From: an uncultured Eubacteriales bacterium
GTDB taxonomy: Bacteria > Bacillota > Clostridia > Oscillospirales > Acutalibacteraceae
Reading direction: 5' to 3'
NCBI GenBank assembly: GCA_910584745.1
Contig: CAJUDG010000002.1
Location: 255,332 to 319,331 of the forward strand
Length of the DNA stretch: 64,000 nucleotides
Position 1 is the stretch's first letter, and the number at the start of each line of letters is the position of its first letter. The position numbers were made by a program, and so were the translations under genes. Below are positions 55,873-63,261 of this stretch, in pieces. The notes beneath the pieces were generated by a model. The model saw only the letters and a list, made by a program, of their open reading frames with translations. It made no database searches and was not told the origin of the DNA.

Positions 55873-55929
55873 AGAAACCCTTGATTTTTCGGGGCTTTTG
55901 CGGTATTATTTACAACTGAATTTACTTTA

Positions 55930-55951
55930 GTTCTCTCCATCAGTTCTCTCC
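55930..55951 (+). repeat. Pair of GTTCTCTCC direct repeats, upstream of tRNA-Ser
   Basis: GTTCTCTCC at 55930-55938 and 55943-55951. The same motif occurs as a pair on the other side of the tRNA (56164-56198). Confidence 0.6.
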
Positions 55952-55995
55952 TTTTTCCAGAGGTCTTTTTGGGGCTGATGTTGCAGATATGACAC

Positions 55996-56086
55996 GGAGA
56001 GTTATCGAAGCGGTCATAACGAGCTGCACTCGAAATGCAGTTGTCCTTTACAGGGCACGTGGGTTCGAATCCCACACTCTCCGCCA
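55996..56086 (+). tRNA. tRNA-Ser (CGA), integration target
   Basis: A class II tRNA of 91 nt with encoded CCA. The acceptor is GGAGAGT / ACTCTCC, the anticodon stem-loop is CTGCA-CTCGAAA-TGCAG with anticodon CGA, a long variable arm is present, and the T arm is GTGGGTTCGAATCCCAC. It borders the AT-rich element whose integrase gene lies 200 bp downstream, so its 3' end is probably the attachment site. Confidence 0.95.
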
Positions 56087-56097
56087 GAAATCTACGT

Positions 56098-56130
56098 CCA
56101 CAAGCGGGTTTGCCGCTTGTGGGCTTTTTT
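56098..56130 (+). terminator. Terminator after tRNA-Ser
   Basis: CCACAAGCGG pairs with CCGCTTGTGG and is followed by GCTTTTTT. Confidence 0.9.
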
Positions 56131-56163
56131 CATTTTCTCGCTTTCTTGAGGAATATTTCCTCT

Positions 56164-56198
56164 GTTCTCTCCTAAAATGGGCGAGTTCTCTCCTAAAA
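56164..56198 (+). repeat. Pair of GTTCTCTCCTAAAA direct repeats
   Basis: Identical 14-mers at 56164-56177 and 56185-56198, 21 bp apart (two helical turns), between the tRNA and the integrase gene. They are candidate arm-type binding sites of the integrase. Confidence 0.6.
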
Positions 56199-56283
56199 AT
56201 TGTTCGTTTTCATGCAAAAAACGGCTTTATTCGAACTCTGCCCTATGTATTGGCGTATCTTCTAAATATGATACGCCTTTTTC

Positions 56284-57450
56284 TTAAGAGATTACTCCCA
56301 ATGCCCCGCTTAACCCTTTTGCCATTGCATCCGCAGAGGACAGCTTGGAATTATAGTCCAGATGTGCATATACATTGGCGGTTGTGGAGAAGTCGCTGTG
56401 ACCGAGCCATTCTTGTATCTGTTTCATCGGTACGCCGTTTGCGAGCAGCAGCGAAGCGCAGCTGTGTCTAAGGTCATGATAGCGTATGCGCCGCAACTCA
56501 TTCTTGTCGAGCAGTTTAGGAAATGCCGCCGTAAGATAATGGGGAGAAATCAGTGTCCCCATCTCGTCCACGCAAATGTATTCCAGATACCGATTGTCAT
56601 AGCATTTCCCACACACCCGTCTGTATTCTGCCTGCTGCTCTTTGACTTTCAAGAGCTTTTCTTTGAAAACAGGCACAAGGGGAAGCGTCCTCATGCTCGA
56701 TTTGGTCTTTGTGGTATCCTTTGCCACTTGGACGTGTTTGCCGTCAATGGTGCAGGAAGTCACCGTGTGTCGGATGGTAATGGTGCCGTTCTGGAAGTCT
56801 ATGGCATCCCATTTCAGTCCGAGGGCTTCGCTCCGCCGCAGCCCGTAAAAAGCACCGAGAAAGATGGGGATTTCAAGCAGGGTATCCTTTGCTGCCTCAA
56901 AGAGAGCCTGCATCTCATCGCTGTCATAAAAGCTGCCAATGAATTTATCCGCCTTGGGGCGTTCCACTTTGTCGGCAGGGTTTACGCTTATGAGGTCAAT
57001 CTTGACGGCATACTTCAAGGCTCTGTGTATCACTGCGTGGTAATGGATAACCGAGCTTGCTTTCACACGCTTTAGCTGTTGCATATAAAAGGTCTGGATG
57101 TCGATTGCTTTCAGCCCGGCAAGCGTGGTATTTCTTTCCTTAAAATAAGGAATGATGATGCTTTTTGCCATCCCTGCATAGGAAGCATAGGTGGTAAGAG
57201 CGATTGTGGGCTTTGCAATCTCCAGCCATTGCAACAGGAAATCGGAAAACATCATATCATCCTGCACGGGCGTACACTCTGGCTCAAAGGTCTGTCTTGT
57301 CTGCATCAGCATTTTCTCTGCCCTCTTTTTGTTTCCCTTAACGGGCAGACCAGTGGGAAACCATTTGGTTTTTCTTTTTCCCGTTATGTCGGGATAGCTT
57401 AAAACCATATAAAAAAAGCCTTTCTTCTCTTGCAGATGTCCTGCTACCAT
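56284..57450 (-). CDS. Tyrosine recombinase/integrase
   Basis: A 388-residue site-specific recombinase. The N-terminal AP2/arm-binding-like domain is KKGFFYMVLSYPDITGKRKTKW. A SAM-like core-binding domain follows (FSDFLLQWLEIAKPTIALTT). The catalytic domain shows Arg in FYGLRRSEALGLKW, His-x-x-Arg in YHDLRHSCASLLL, HSD and the nucleophile Tyr in TTANVYAHLD. The ATG at 57450 follows AAAGGAGG. Its 3' end points toward tRNA-Ser(CGA), the likely target. An excisionase gene lies upstream on the same strand, as in Tn916/Tn1549-related elements. Confidence 0.93.
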   Translation of the reverse strand: MVAGHLQEKKGFFYMVLSYPDITGKRKTKWFPTGLPVKGNKKRAEKMLMQTRQTFEPECTPVQDDMMFSDFLLQWLEIAKPTIALTTYASYAGMAKSIIIPYFKERNTTLAGLKAIDIQTFYMQQLKRVKASSVIHYHAVIHRALKYAVKIDLISVNPADKVERPKADKFIGSFYDSDEMQALFEAAKDTLLEIPIFLGAFYGLRRSEALGLKWDAIDFQNGTITIRHTVTSCTIDGKHVQVAKDTTKTKSSMRTLPLVPVFKEKLLKVKEQQAEYRRVCGKCYDNRYLEYICVDEMGTLISPHYLTAAFPKLLDKNELRRIRYHDLRHSCASLLLANGVPMKQIQEWLGHSDFSTTANVYAHLDYNSKLSSADAMAKGLSGALGVIS

Positions 57451-57544
57451 AAAATAATATCCTCCTTTTTGTAGCACCTCTGGGCTTCTGCTGTTGACCG
57501 TCTTTATTATAGAAAAATCAGTCTTGAAAGTCCAATGTGCAAAT

Positions 57545-57766
57545 TTAAGGGTTTGGGACAGTTTGCAGATTCAACCGCAAATAGGAAAGCAGGTGGATTT
57601 TGGGTACTCTGTACGCTCTGCCCACCTTTAAATGTTCGACTTTGTTCTCTCGAAGCAGCTGATAGCCAGTCTTGCTGCTTACGCCAAGAGCCTTGCTCAT
57701 TTCCTCAACTGTCAGAATATCGGGGTATTCTTTGAGGATTGAACCATATACTTCACCAAAGCTCAT
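57545..57766 (-). CDS. Excisionase-family HTH protein
   Basis: A 73-residue protein with a winged HTH of the excisionase/MerR-like type: DILTVEEMSKALGVSSKTGY, then QLLRENKVEHLKVGRAYRVP. Position just upstream of the integrase on the same strand supports a role as directionality factor. Its start overlaps the MazF gene by 4 bp (ATGA), so the excisionase is translationally coupled to a toxin gene. Confidence 0.8.
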   Translation of the reverse strand: MSFGEVYGSILKEYPDILTVEEMSKALGVSSKTGYQLLRENKVEHLKVGRAYRVPKIHLLSYLRLNLQTVPNP

Positions 57767-58143
57767 ACGCCGCTCCTTTCGGGCGGTATCGAACCCATTT
57801 GAACGCCAAGGCTGATAAGCAGCGGCATGACAATCGCTTCCATATTCAAGCTGTCGAGCCTTGCAAGTCGCTCTTTCAGCCGTTTCTTGTCAATGGTGCG
57901 TATCTGCTCCAACAAAACAATGGAGTCGGCGGGAAGCCCGCTAACTCCGTTTAAATCGTAATGTGTAGGCAGCTTACTCTTGGTCTTCCTGCTGGTGATG
58001 GCTGCGATAATCACGGTAGGGCTGTATCTGTTTCCTATGTTGTTGGAGATAATAAGTACGGGACGTGTACCTCCTTGCTCCGAGCCGATAACGGGGTTAA
58101 GCTCTGCGTAGTAGATGTCGCCACGCTTAATAATTCTATCCAT
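57763..58143 (-). CDS. MazF/PemK-type toxin
   Basis: A 126-residue MazF-family protein: RGDIYYAELNPVIGSEQGGTRP at the start, ISNNIGNRYSPTVIIAAITS, then HYDLNGVSGLPADSIVLLEQIRTIDKKRL. These are the conserved strands of MazF endoribonucleases, including the Arg and Thr near the active site. The ATG at 58143 follows GGGAGG; the longer ORF upstream was rejected. No MazE-like antitoxin ORF is visible in the 590 bp upstream. It is coupled to the excisionase gene by a 4-bp overlap. In this position it may stabilise the element or be controlled by another antidote. Confidence 0.88.
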   Translation of the reverse strand: MDRIIKRGDIYYAELNPVIGSEQGGTRPVLIISNNIGNRYSPTVIIAAITSRKTKSKLPTHYDLNGVSGLPADSIVLLEQIRTIDKKRLKERLARLDSLNMEAIVMPLLISLGVQMGSIPPERSGV

Positions 58144-58193
58144 GTGTTTGTCCTCCCATCTGGATTTAGGCAGGGGATTCCTGCCTATGTAGC

Positions 58194-58272
58194 AGCCAGA
58201 TACAAGGGAATATTTAAGGTCGGGGGAGCGTAAAACAAAGCTCTGTTTCCATAGACCGCCTTGTATCTGGCT
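58194..58272. repeat. 14-bp perfect inverted repeat upstream of mazF
   Basis: AGCCAGATACAAGG (58194-58207) and CCTTGTATCTGGCT (58259-58272), separated by 51 bp. It could form a hairpin in the mazF leader RNA or bind a dimeric regulator. Confidence 0.6.
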
Positions 58273-58660
58273 TGATATGATAGGAGCATTTCTATTTGTC
58301 CTCGACACCCCGAAACGCTATGGGAAGTCGCCAAACGGTCAGCAGCGAACTGACGCCACAGGAGTTTCACCCCAACTGTCGGTCTGACAGAGCCGCCCTC
58401 ATTGCCTGCGGTGGATTGATTACCACTCGGACTATGACTGGACGGGAGTACCATTATTCTCTTTGTGGGTTACGGCGAAATCGGGAGCTGCCCGATATTT
58501 TGAGTCGGTAAGATAGGCTCACCACCTTTCTGTCGCTCGCTGCCATTCGGCAGGTCATGGCGTACCGCTGCACACGCTTATGCTCATCACAATCACAAAG
58601 AGGAAGTGTTTGGCGAATGGGTATTCGGTTGTCAAGGAACTGTCCCCGTTTTCGCCACAC

Positions 58661-58702
58661 AAAGGAAAACAGGCAAAGGGTTTTATCCCTTCACCTGTTT
58701 CC
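58661..58702 (-). terminator. Terminator of the sigma-like gene
   Basis: On the minus strand GGAAACAGG...AAGGG pairs with CCCTT...CCTGTTTTCC, with T residues after it. Confidence 0.7.
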
Positions 58703-58733
58703 ACACTCAGAAGCTATAAGTAGCCCCTAAAAA

Positions 58734-59198
58734 TCAAAAGTTTTTTAATGCAAGGCGGATTTTTTCAATCGCCCTGTCAATGGAACGCTTGATAGGCATT
58801 TTCGTACAGCCCTCCATTGCTCCAATCTGCTCATAGGTCAAGCCTAAATCAAAGTGGAGCATAAGCCGCCGCCTTTGCATTTCGGGCAATTCCATAATCG
58901 CTCGGTTGAGCCGTTCCATTCGGATAGTATCGTTTACGGCTTCATCAACGGGCTTTGGCTTATGTACCGCCCGTCTGCAAAGCGTTTCCTCAGTCAGCTC
59001 CGATTGTTCTAAATGCCTTTCGTCAGACCTGCGAAGATTACGCTCACGCTTGATGAAGTGGCAAAATTCCATATAGACAGCCTTTGTAACCTCTGTTTCT
59101 CGGAAGTTGCCCTGCCCGTCTGTAAATGCTACAAAGTAGCGTTTTCTGCCGTCCGTTTCTTCAAAACGGATGGTATAGGGATTTGTGTTGTCAAACAC
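58734..59198 (-). CDS. Element-encoded sigma-70-like factor (region 4 type)
   Basis: A 154-residue protein with a C-terminal sigma region 4: AIMELPEMQRRRLMLHFDLG, LTYEQIGAMEGCTKMPIKRS, IDRAIEKIRLAL. No region 2 is visible, and the N-terminus (NPYTIRFEETDGRKRYFVAF) is of the kind found in Tn916/Tn1549-related elements. The ORF extends to 59330, but that part crosses a terminator hairpin. The GTG at 59198 lies 8 nt after GGAGG and was chosen. It probably controls element genes. Confidence 0.75.
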   Translation of the reverse strand: MFDNTNPYTIRFEETDGRKRYFVAFTDGQGNFRETEVTKAVYMEFCHFIKRERNLRRSDERHLEQSELTEETLCRRAVHKPKPVDEAVNDTIRMERLNRAIMELPEMQRRRLMLHFDLGLTYEQIGAMEGCTKMPIKRSIDRAIEKIRLALKNF

Positions 59199-59295
59199 TT
59201 CTGTTTCCTCCAATCTGAATTTTTTTGAAAAATCCAGATTGGAGGGTGGAGAACGGCATCCTACGCCAGAAACAGACTTGTCCCACATTCCTGCA

Positions 59296-59345
59296 AAAAA
59301 CGACAAAAGAAAAACCGCAAGGGCTGTCATACCTTTACGGTTTAA
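59296..59345 (-). terminator. Terminator or attenuator upstream of the sigma-like gene
   Basis: On the minus strand AACCGTAAAGG pairs with CCCTTGCGGTT and is followed by TTTCTTTT, about 100 nt before the sigma-like start. Confidence 0.7.
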
Positions 59346-59610
59346 GGAGAGTTTATTTCTATTATGTAGAGATTTGACTTCTACTTTTGAGGTACAAAGC
59401 CCCCATACGGTAGCGAGGATTTTTTTAGCAGGTTATCCGCCCATCCTCGGTATGGTATATGTAAGTAGAAGCTGTTGCTTGAAAGCAATAAAAATCCCTC
59501 CAAACTTCAAAAGCGAAGTCGGAGAGTGTTCAGAGCATAGCAAACCAGCTCACCGAAACATCGTTTTTTTTATTCGGTGGGCTTGTCCTAACTATGGATA
59601 TATAAAGAAC

Positions 59611-59652
59611 AGAGCCGATAAACTTGTGATTGCTCACTTGTTCATCGGCTCT
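59611..59652 (-). terminator. Long hairpin terminator, module-edge copy A
   Basis: AGAGCCGATAAACTTGTGA (59611-59629) pairs with TCACTTGTTCATCGGCTCT (59634-59652) with two mismatches. It lies after the 3' end of the ATC-hydrolase-like gene. A related hairpin closes the PadR gene. Confidence 0.75.
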
Positions 59653-59684
59653 GCGTCTTATGCGTCTGGCTCTTGGATAGTTTT
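59641..59684. repeat. 44-bp direct repeat, copy A
   Basis: TTCATCGGCTCTGCGTCTTA and GCGTCTGGCTCTTGGATAG recur with few changes at 60441-60483 (copy B), at the 3' end of the HEAT gene. Confidence 0.65.
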
Positions 59685-59690
59685 TATTTT

Positions 59691-60299
59691 TTAATTTCCA
59701 CGAATAAAATGGAAATCACAACAATTAGCTCCTTCCCCGATTGTCCCTGACCTTTCAAATCTAATCTTGGGTCTATATCCTGCAAAGGCAGTTATATCGC
59801 TTTGACAAAAAACCGTACATAATTCGGGACAATGGTATTTTTCACACATCTCTTTGTAAATGCAGCAAACTATGTCAAAATGGATTTCTTTATAATCATG
59901 TCTTTTCCATTCCACGGTAAAGCCCTCGATTGGATACTTTTTCTTCATATGTGATTTAGCAAATATCTTAAATAAACCGTATGTAAAGGGCATTTTCTTT
60001 AGTTTGGCATTTTCTTCTGCCATATTGCTTGCATGATGCTGTATTTCCTTATGAGCTATCCTAAGTGCTTCTTCTTGCGTAAAATCATTTTCTATAAGGG
60101 TTAAATACATACTTATCGTTGGCAACAGTCTTTCAAATACATGCTCATTTATCGCATGGTTTTCGGATTTCATTTCTTTCTCACATAGATTAGCAAACTT
60201 TTGGCACATTAAGGCATAAAGCCGTTTACCCTGCTCATTTCCATATTCTTTTATTAAATCATTATATAAAAAGCTGATATGTGTTTCCTTGTAGTCCAT
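59691..60299 (-). CDS. L-2-amino-thiazoline-4-carboxylic acid hydrolase-like protein
   Basis: A 202-residue protein resembling the ATC hydrolase family: an N-terminal helical region, then FTVEWKRHDYKEIHFDIVCC, KYHCPELCTVFCQSDITAFAG and a C-terminal RSGTIGEGANCCDFHF. The paired Cys near the C-terminus and the Cys in YHCPELC are characteristic positions. In Pseudomonas the founding enzyme opens the thiazoline ring on the way to cysteine; roles of homologues in Firmicutes elements are unknown. GGAG precedes the ATG. It is the last gene of the minus-strand cargo run. Confidence 0.75.
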   Translation of the reverse strand: MDYKETHISFLYNDLIKEYGNEQGKRLYALMCQKFANLCEKEMKSENHAINEHVFERLLPTISMYLTLIENDFTQEEALRIAHKEIQHHASNMAEENAKLKKMPFTYGLFKIFAKSHMKKKYPIEGFTVEWKRHDYKEIHFDIVCCIYKEMCEKYHCPELCTVFCQSDITAFAGYRPKIRFERSGTIGEGANCCDFHFIRGN

Positions 60300-60440
60300 A
60301 CTGTTTTCTCCATTTCATACAATAGTTTACTTATCTGGATTTTCCAAGACATTTTTTCTTCAATCAATATTTCATGCTCGTACTTTTGGCAGCAAAGCGG
60401 AACATGAAAACTGTAATTAAGCCGAATAGCCAGAAATTTG

Positions 60441-60483
60441 TTCATAGGCTCTGCGTCTTAGCGTCTGGCTCTTTGATGGTTTT
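60441..60483. repeat. 44-bp direct repeat, copy B
   Basis: TTCATAGGCTCTGCGTCTTA and GCGTCTGGCTCTTTGATGG are close to copy A at 59641-59684. This copy encodes the last codons of the HEAT protein. Confidence 0.65.
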
Positions 60484-61080
60484 GGATAATGTGGCTTTAA
60501 TTGCTCCTTTGGCGTGAATACGAACTACGCTAACCTCATCATGAGTTGCTATATATTCCAATTTTTCTAAATATGGTCGCACAAATTCGGGCTTTCGTTT
60601 TCCTAACACCCGAAACATCTCTGGTGCTTCCATTCGGACTCTTTCATTTTCATCGTTAAGAAGCTCTGCAAATATCGGTAAACAATTCTCATACACCGCC
60701 CATGTGTTTGTCGCAATGTTTTCAGAAGCCCATATAAAACTTAACCGTACATTAGGGCTTTTATCTCCTGCCAAGGTTAATAGTTCCTCAAAATAAGGGG
60801 CAACAAGGTTGTAATCTGCTCTGCCAATTCGTCCTAAAGCATTAGCGGTACGCTCTCTTAGTAAGTCATTTTCCGAAACGATAAAAGAAGCAATTTCTTT
60901 TGTATATGGTGCGACCTCCTGCGGATATAGTAATCCCATCTCTCCAAGCAGCCACATTGCTTTAGCCGTTATTTTAGGAGATTGATTTTTAAGCAAAGAA
61001 GCTACATAGGGGATATTTTGTTTCCAAATAGATTTATCCTTTGTCAGTTGACCAAGTTCACGATATAATTTTTCATCCAT
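60442..61080 (-). CDS. HEAT-repeat protein
   Basis: A 212-residue all-helical protein with at least four HEAT-like repeats: ITAKAMWLLGEMGLLYP, LRERTANALGRIGRADY, VRLSFIWASENIATNTW, VRMEAPEMFRVLGKRKP and VRIHAKGAIKATL. HEAT arrays usually bind proteins or, in the AlkD group, DNA; no catalytic residues can be assigned. The C-terminal codons lie inside a repeat shared with another spot in the element, so the 3' end may have been replaced. The CPBP protease gene is 11 bp upstream. Confidence 0.8.
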   Translation of the reverse strand: MDEKLYRELGQLTKDKSIWKQNIPYVASLLKNQSPKITAKAMWLLGEMGLLYPQEVAPYTKEIASFIVSENDLLRERTANALGRIGRADYNLVAPYFEELLTLAGDKSPNVRLSFIWASENIATNTWAVYENCLPIFAELLNDENERVRMEAPEMFRVLGKRKPEFVRPYLEKLEYIATHDEVSVVRIHAKGAIKATLSKTIKEPDAKTQSL

Positions 61081-61091
61081 AAGCGTTGTTT

Positions 61092-61811
61092 TTACCTTTC
61101 TTTTCTATTCGCTCTCACAAGCACAATAAATACTACAACAATTATGCACAATGTAACGATGCCTGCCATTGTTGAAGTTATTGTCATTTTTGGAAATTGT
61201 TCAAATTTCAACATATAGGTTACAAAGGCATTGGGGAGATTCACAAAGTATGCAACAATCAAGTTGTTTCCAGAAAGTTTATAAGCAGCAGCAAACCCAA
61301 TTCCAACGGCGAACAGCAAAAGAATATCCTCAAAGGTACGAAATCTCGGATAGCCCACATGGTAAAGCGAAAACATCAATCCAGAAACCAGAATTGCGGT
61401 TATAGTGCCAAATTCCTTCTCAAACTTATTTTGAAAAAATCCACGGAATACAAACTCTTCAAAAAAGGTTGTCATAATCAGCGGCACAATCCCCATAGAA
61501 AGCAAGTTCCACGGAATAATTCCACCTTTAGCCACTATGGGAATAATCTGTCCGCCAACCGAAAAAGCAATAAATACTACTAAAATGAAAACCTGCTTTT
61601 TTCCAAGTGCTTTAATCCCAAGGAAATCAAATATATCTTTCTCTTTCCGTAATAAGAAAAGGGGGATTAAAAAGCTAAACAATATACCATACAGGACATT
61701 ATAGAAGCAGAAATAGTATATCGGTTTAATAAGCAAATTTGTAATGCCGACACAAAGCACTAATAATACTTCTAATGTCGATGCCATAAAAATTGTTTTT
61801 ATCTTATTCAT
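61092..61811 (-). CDS. CPBP family intramembrane protease
   Basis: A 239-residue membrane protein with about seven hydrophobic segments. The CPBP motif 1 is EEFVFRGFFQNKFE (Glu-Glu...Arg), motif 2 is FSLYHVGYP (His), and a later AYFVNLPNAF region corresponds to motif 3. It is AT-rich and unrelated in composition to the CPBP gene at 1380. The start overlaps the upstream KTR zinc-ribbon gene by 4 bp. It may act in bacteriocin or toxin immunity, as known for some CPBP proteins. Confidence 0.85.
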   Translation of the reverse strand: MNKIKTIFMASTLEVLLVLCVGITNLLIKPIYYFCFYNVLYGILFSFLIPLFLLRKEKDIFDFLGIKALGKKQVFILVVFIAFSVGGQIIPIVAKGGIIPWNLLSMGIVPLIMTTFFEEFVFRGFFQNKFEKEFGTITAILVSGLMFSLYHVGYPRFRTFEDILLLFAVGIGFAAAYKLSGNNLIVAYFVNLPNAFVTYMLKFEQFPKMTITSTMAGIVTLCIIVVVFIVLVRANRKER

Positions 61812-62002
61812 TCTGCTTTATTCCTCCGCTTTTTATCAATATCTTCAATGACCGTTACTTGAAATTTTTTTGCTTCAATCAATGTCTCCTGTTTACACTT
61901 CGGACAGTATAGGGGAAAATTCAAAAGAACAGTATCTTCTCTGATTCGATTACGAGTTTTATTGCCACAAACGGGACAGAGTATCCATTCTATTTTTGTC
62001 AT
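61808..62002 (-). CDS. Cysteine-rich KTR domain protein
   Basis: A 64-residue zinc-ribbon protein with two CxxC pairs: WILCPVCGNKTRNRIREDT and YCPKCKQET, matching the KTR family found almost exclusively on Firmicutes mobile elements. It is probably a nucleic-acid- or protein-binding accessory. It overlaps the CPBP gene by 4 bp. Confidence 0.88.
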   Translation of the reverse strand: MTKIEWILCPVCGNKTRNRIREDTVLLNFPLYCPKCKQETLIEAKKFQVTVIEDIDKKRRNKAE

Positions 62003-62022
62003 TTCAATACCTCACTATCGCT

Positions 62023-62661
62023 CTAAAAGAACAAGTTGCTCATAGACTTATAAACAAACGGAATATACATACAAAACAAAGTAATGCGTTCCCATAATCC
62101 CTCATACTTCAAAAGGGTATTTTGAAATTGCTCCTTATCTCCCATAATAAAACAAGCAAAGAAAACAAGCGATAAAATAAATGAACTTATACTAATGATG
62201 CCCTCGACCATGCCATTTTGCTTAAAAGATACAATTCCATTTAGCAATGGGAAAAGCAGTAAAGCCATAAAACCGATTGCAGCACCTACTCCATGTATCT
62301 TTGAGGCTGTAGTAGCTATGTCTTTGCTCTCGTTTACACTAAAAAATCCAGAAATAAGTCCTGCACCAACAGCAAAAATTCCAATCGAAAGAAGCATGAA
62401 AACCGCCAGAACAGGAAATCTTGCTCTTAGTGACAAAAAATATACACCTGCTGTATATGCTAAGAAACCGCCAAGCCAGATAAGCCATATATTATAAAAA
62501 AGTCGGACAGGACTTTGTGGATTACCTAAAGCACTCATAACCATTATCTTGCCGTTATATTCAGAATAAAATCGTTCCAGTATCCACGGAACAATAAACT
62601 CCCCTATAATTGTGAATAACAAAATCATATGAAAGAACCGATTGTCTGCTATGTTTCTCAT
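62023..62661 (-). CDS. DUF998-like membrane protein
   Basis: A 212-residue protein with six predicted membrane helices and typical DUF998 features: a short N-terminus, VMSALGNPQSP after the first helix, NESKDIATTASKIHGVGAAIGF in the middle and LFCMYIPFVYKS at the end. Function is unknown. It lies in a minus-strand run with the KTR and CPBP genes, divergent from PadR. Confidence 0.75.
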   Translation of the reverse strand: MRNIADNRFFHMILLFTIIGEFIVPWILERFYSEYNGKIMVMSALGNPQSPVRLFYNIWLIWLGGFLAYTAGVYFLSLRARFPVLAVFMLLSIGIFAVGAGLISGFFSVNESKDIATTASKIHGVGAAIGFMALLLFPLLNGIVSFKQNGMVEGIISISSFILSLVFFACFIMGDKEQFQNTLLKYEGLWERITLFCMYIPFVYKSMSNLFF

Positions 62662-62673
62662 TTCGCTATTCTC

Positions 62674-63141
62674 CTAATATTTCTCTATACTACCTTGAAA
62701 GTTATGGGCTTTTTGAAGCAGAGGTCCCTTTGCACCCATCGTAAAGGCAATATCACTGCTGCGAATAGATAGAAGCTCCATTCCAGATTGTAGGTCTAAA
62801 ACCGCCAAGGTACTGTGCGGCAATTTAATCACACCATTTTTATCAATATCGAGCCAAGCATATTTACGCCCTTTGTATTGCATAAACTCACCCTCTGAAA
62901 GCAAGCAATCCTTTAATGCAGGACAATCCTCTAAAATATGCTTTAACTTTGAATTTGACAGCAATGAATATGTAGTAACACAAAAACCTCCTGTTATTTT
63001 GCTTCCTGTAAAGATAATAACTTTTCCATCTCGTGTTGCATCGTATTCCAACAATGCTTGTGGTGGAATATGGATTGTTAAATCTGGATGTACGACTGAA
63101 AGCCCAAATACAAATTTACCGCCTTTATTTAACTGTGGCAT
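62674..63141 (-). CDS. Unknown protein paired with PadR regulator
   Basis: A 155-residue soluble protein. It has a short beta-rich start (FVFGLSVVHPDLTIHIPPQA), GSKITGGFCVTTY, and a C-terminal AbrB/MraZ-like stretch of strands (YAWLDIDKNGVIKLPHSTLA, VLDLQSGMELLSIRSS). I do not recognise a named family. GGAGG precedes the ATG. It is the first gene of the cargo run and divergent from a PadR regulator 120 bp away, so it is probably PadR-controlled. Confidence 0.65.
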   Translation of the reverse strand: MPQLNKGGKFVFGLSVVHPDLTIHIPPQALLEYDATRDGKVIIFTGSKITGGFCVTTYSLLSNSKLKHILEDCPALKDCLLSEGEFMQYKGRKYAWLDIDKNGVIKLPHSTLAVLDLQSGMELLSIRSSDIAFTMGAKGPLLQKAHNFQGSIEKY

Positions 63142-63261
63142 AAAAACCTCCTTTTTGGGTATTCCATTTTCAGTTCGGCTGTGGTATAATAGTAGTGCTT
63201 ATTAAAACTACTTTATATGCATAGTACTACAAATACAACGGAATGTCAAGGAGGAAACTGT

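Larger units (their letters stand above)
58144..58733. other. Long leader-like region upstream of mazF without convincing ORF
   Basis: About 590 bp with no ORF that has both a ribosome binding site and a plausible protein. It contains a perfect 14-bp inverted repeat (58194-58207 / 58259-58272) close to the mazF start and several smaller palindromes. It may be a structured 5' untranslated region or decayed DNA. Confidence 0.5.
59199..59690. other. Gene-free stretch with three hairpins
   Basis: About 490 bp. It holds a minus-strand terminator (59296-59345), a CACCGAA/TTCGGTG hairpin near 59550-59580 and the long hairpin at 59611-59652. No ORF is supported. Confidence 0.5.

Noticed and set aside
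55662..56075. 137-codon minus-strand ORF with three similar 'SSAARYDHF'-type repeats
   Set aside because: The repeats are the three tRNA-Ser copies read on the wrong strand; no ribosome binding site and it crosses the functional tRNA.
58185..58660. Two minus-strand ORFs (89 and 68 codons) upstream of mazF
   Set aside because: No ribosome binding site, atypical composition and overlap with palindromes; treated as untranslated DNA.
60254..60445. 63-codon ORF between the HEAT and ATC-hydrolase-like genes
   Set aside because: It overlaps the HEAT stop as ATGA but has no ribosome binding site, and runs out of frame into the ATC-hydrolase-like gene. It is more likely intergenic, though a short peptide cannot be excluded.
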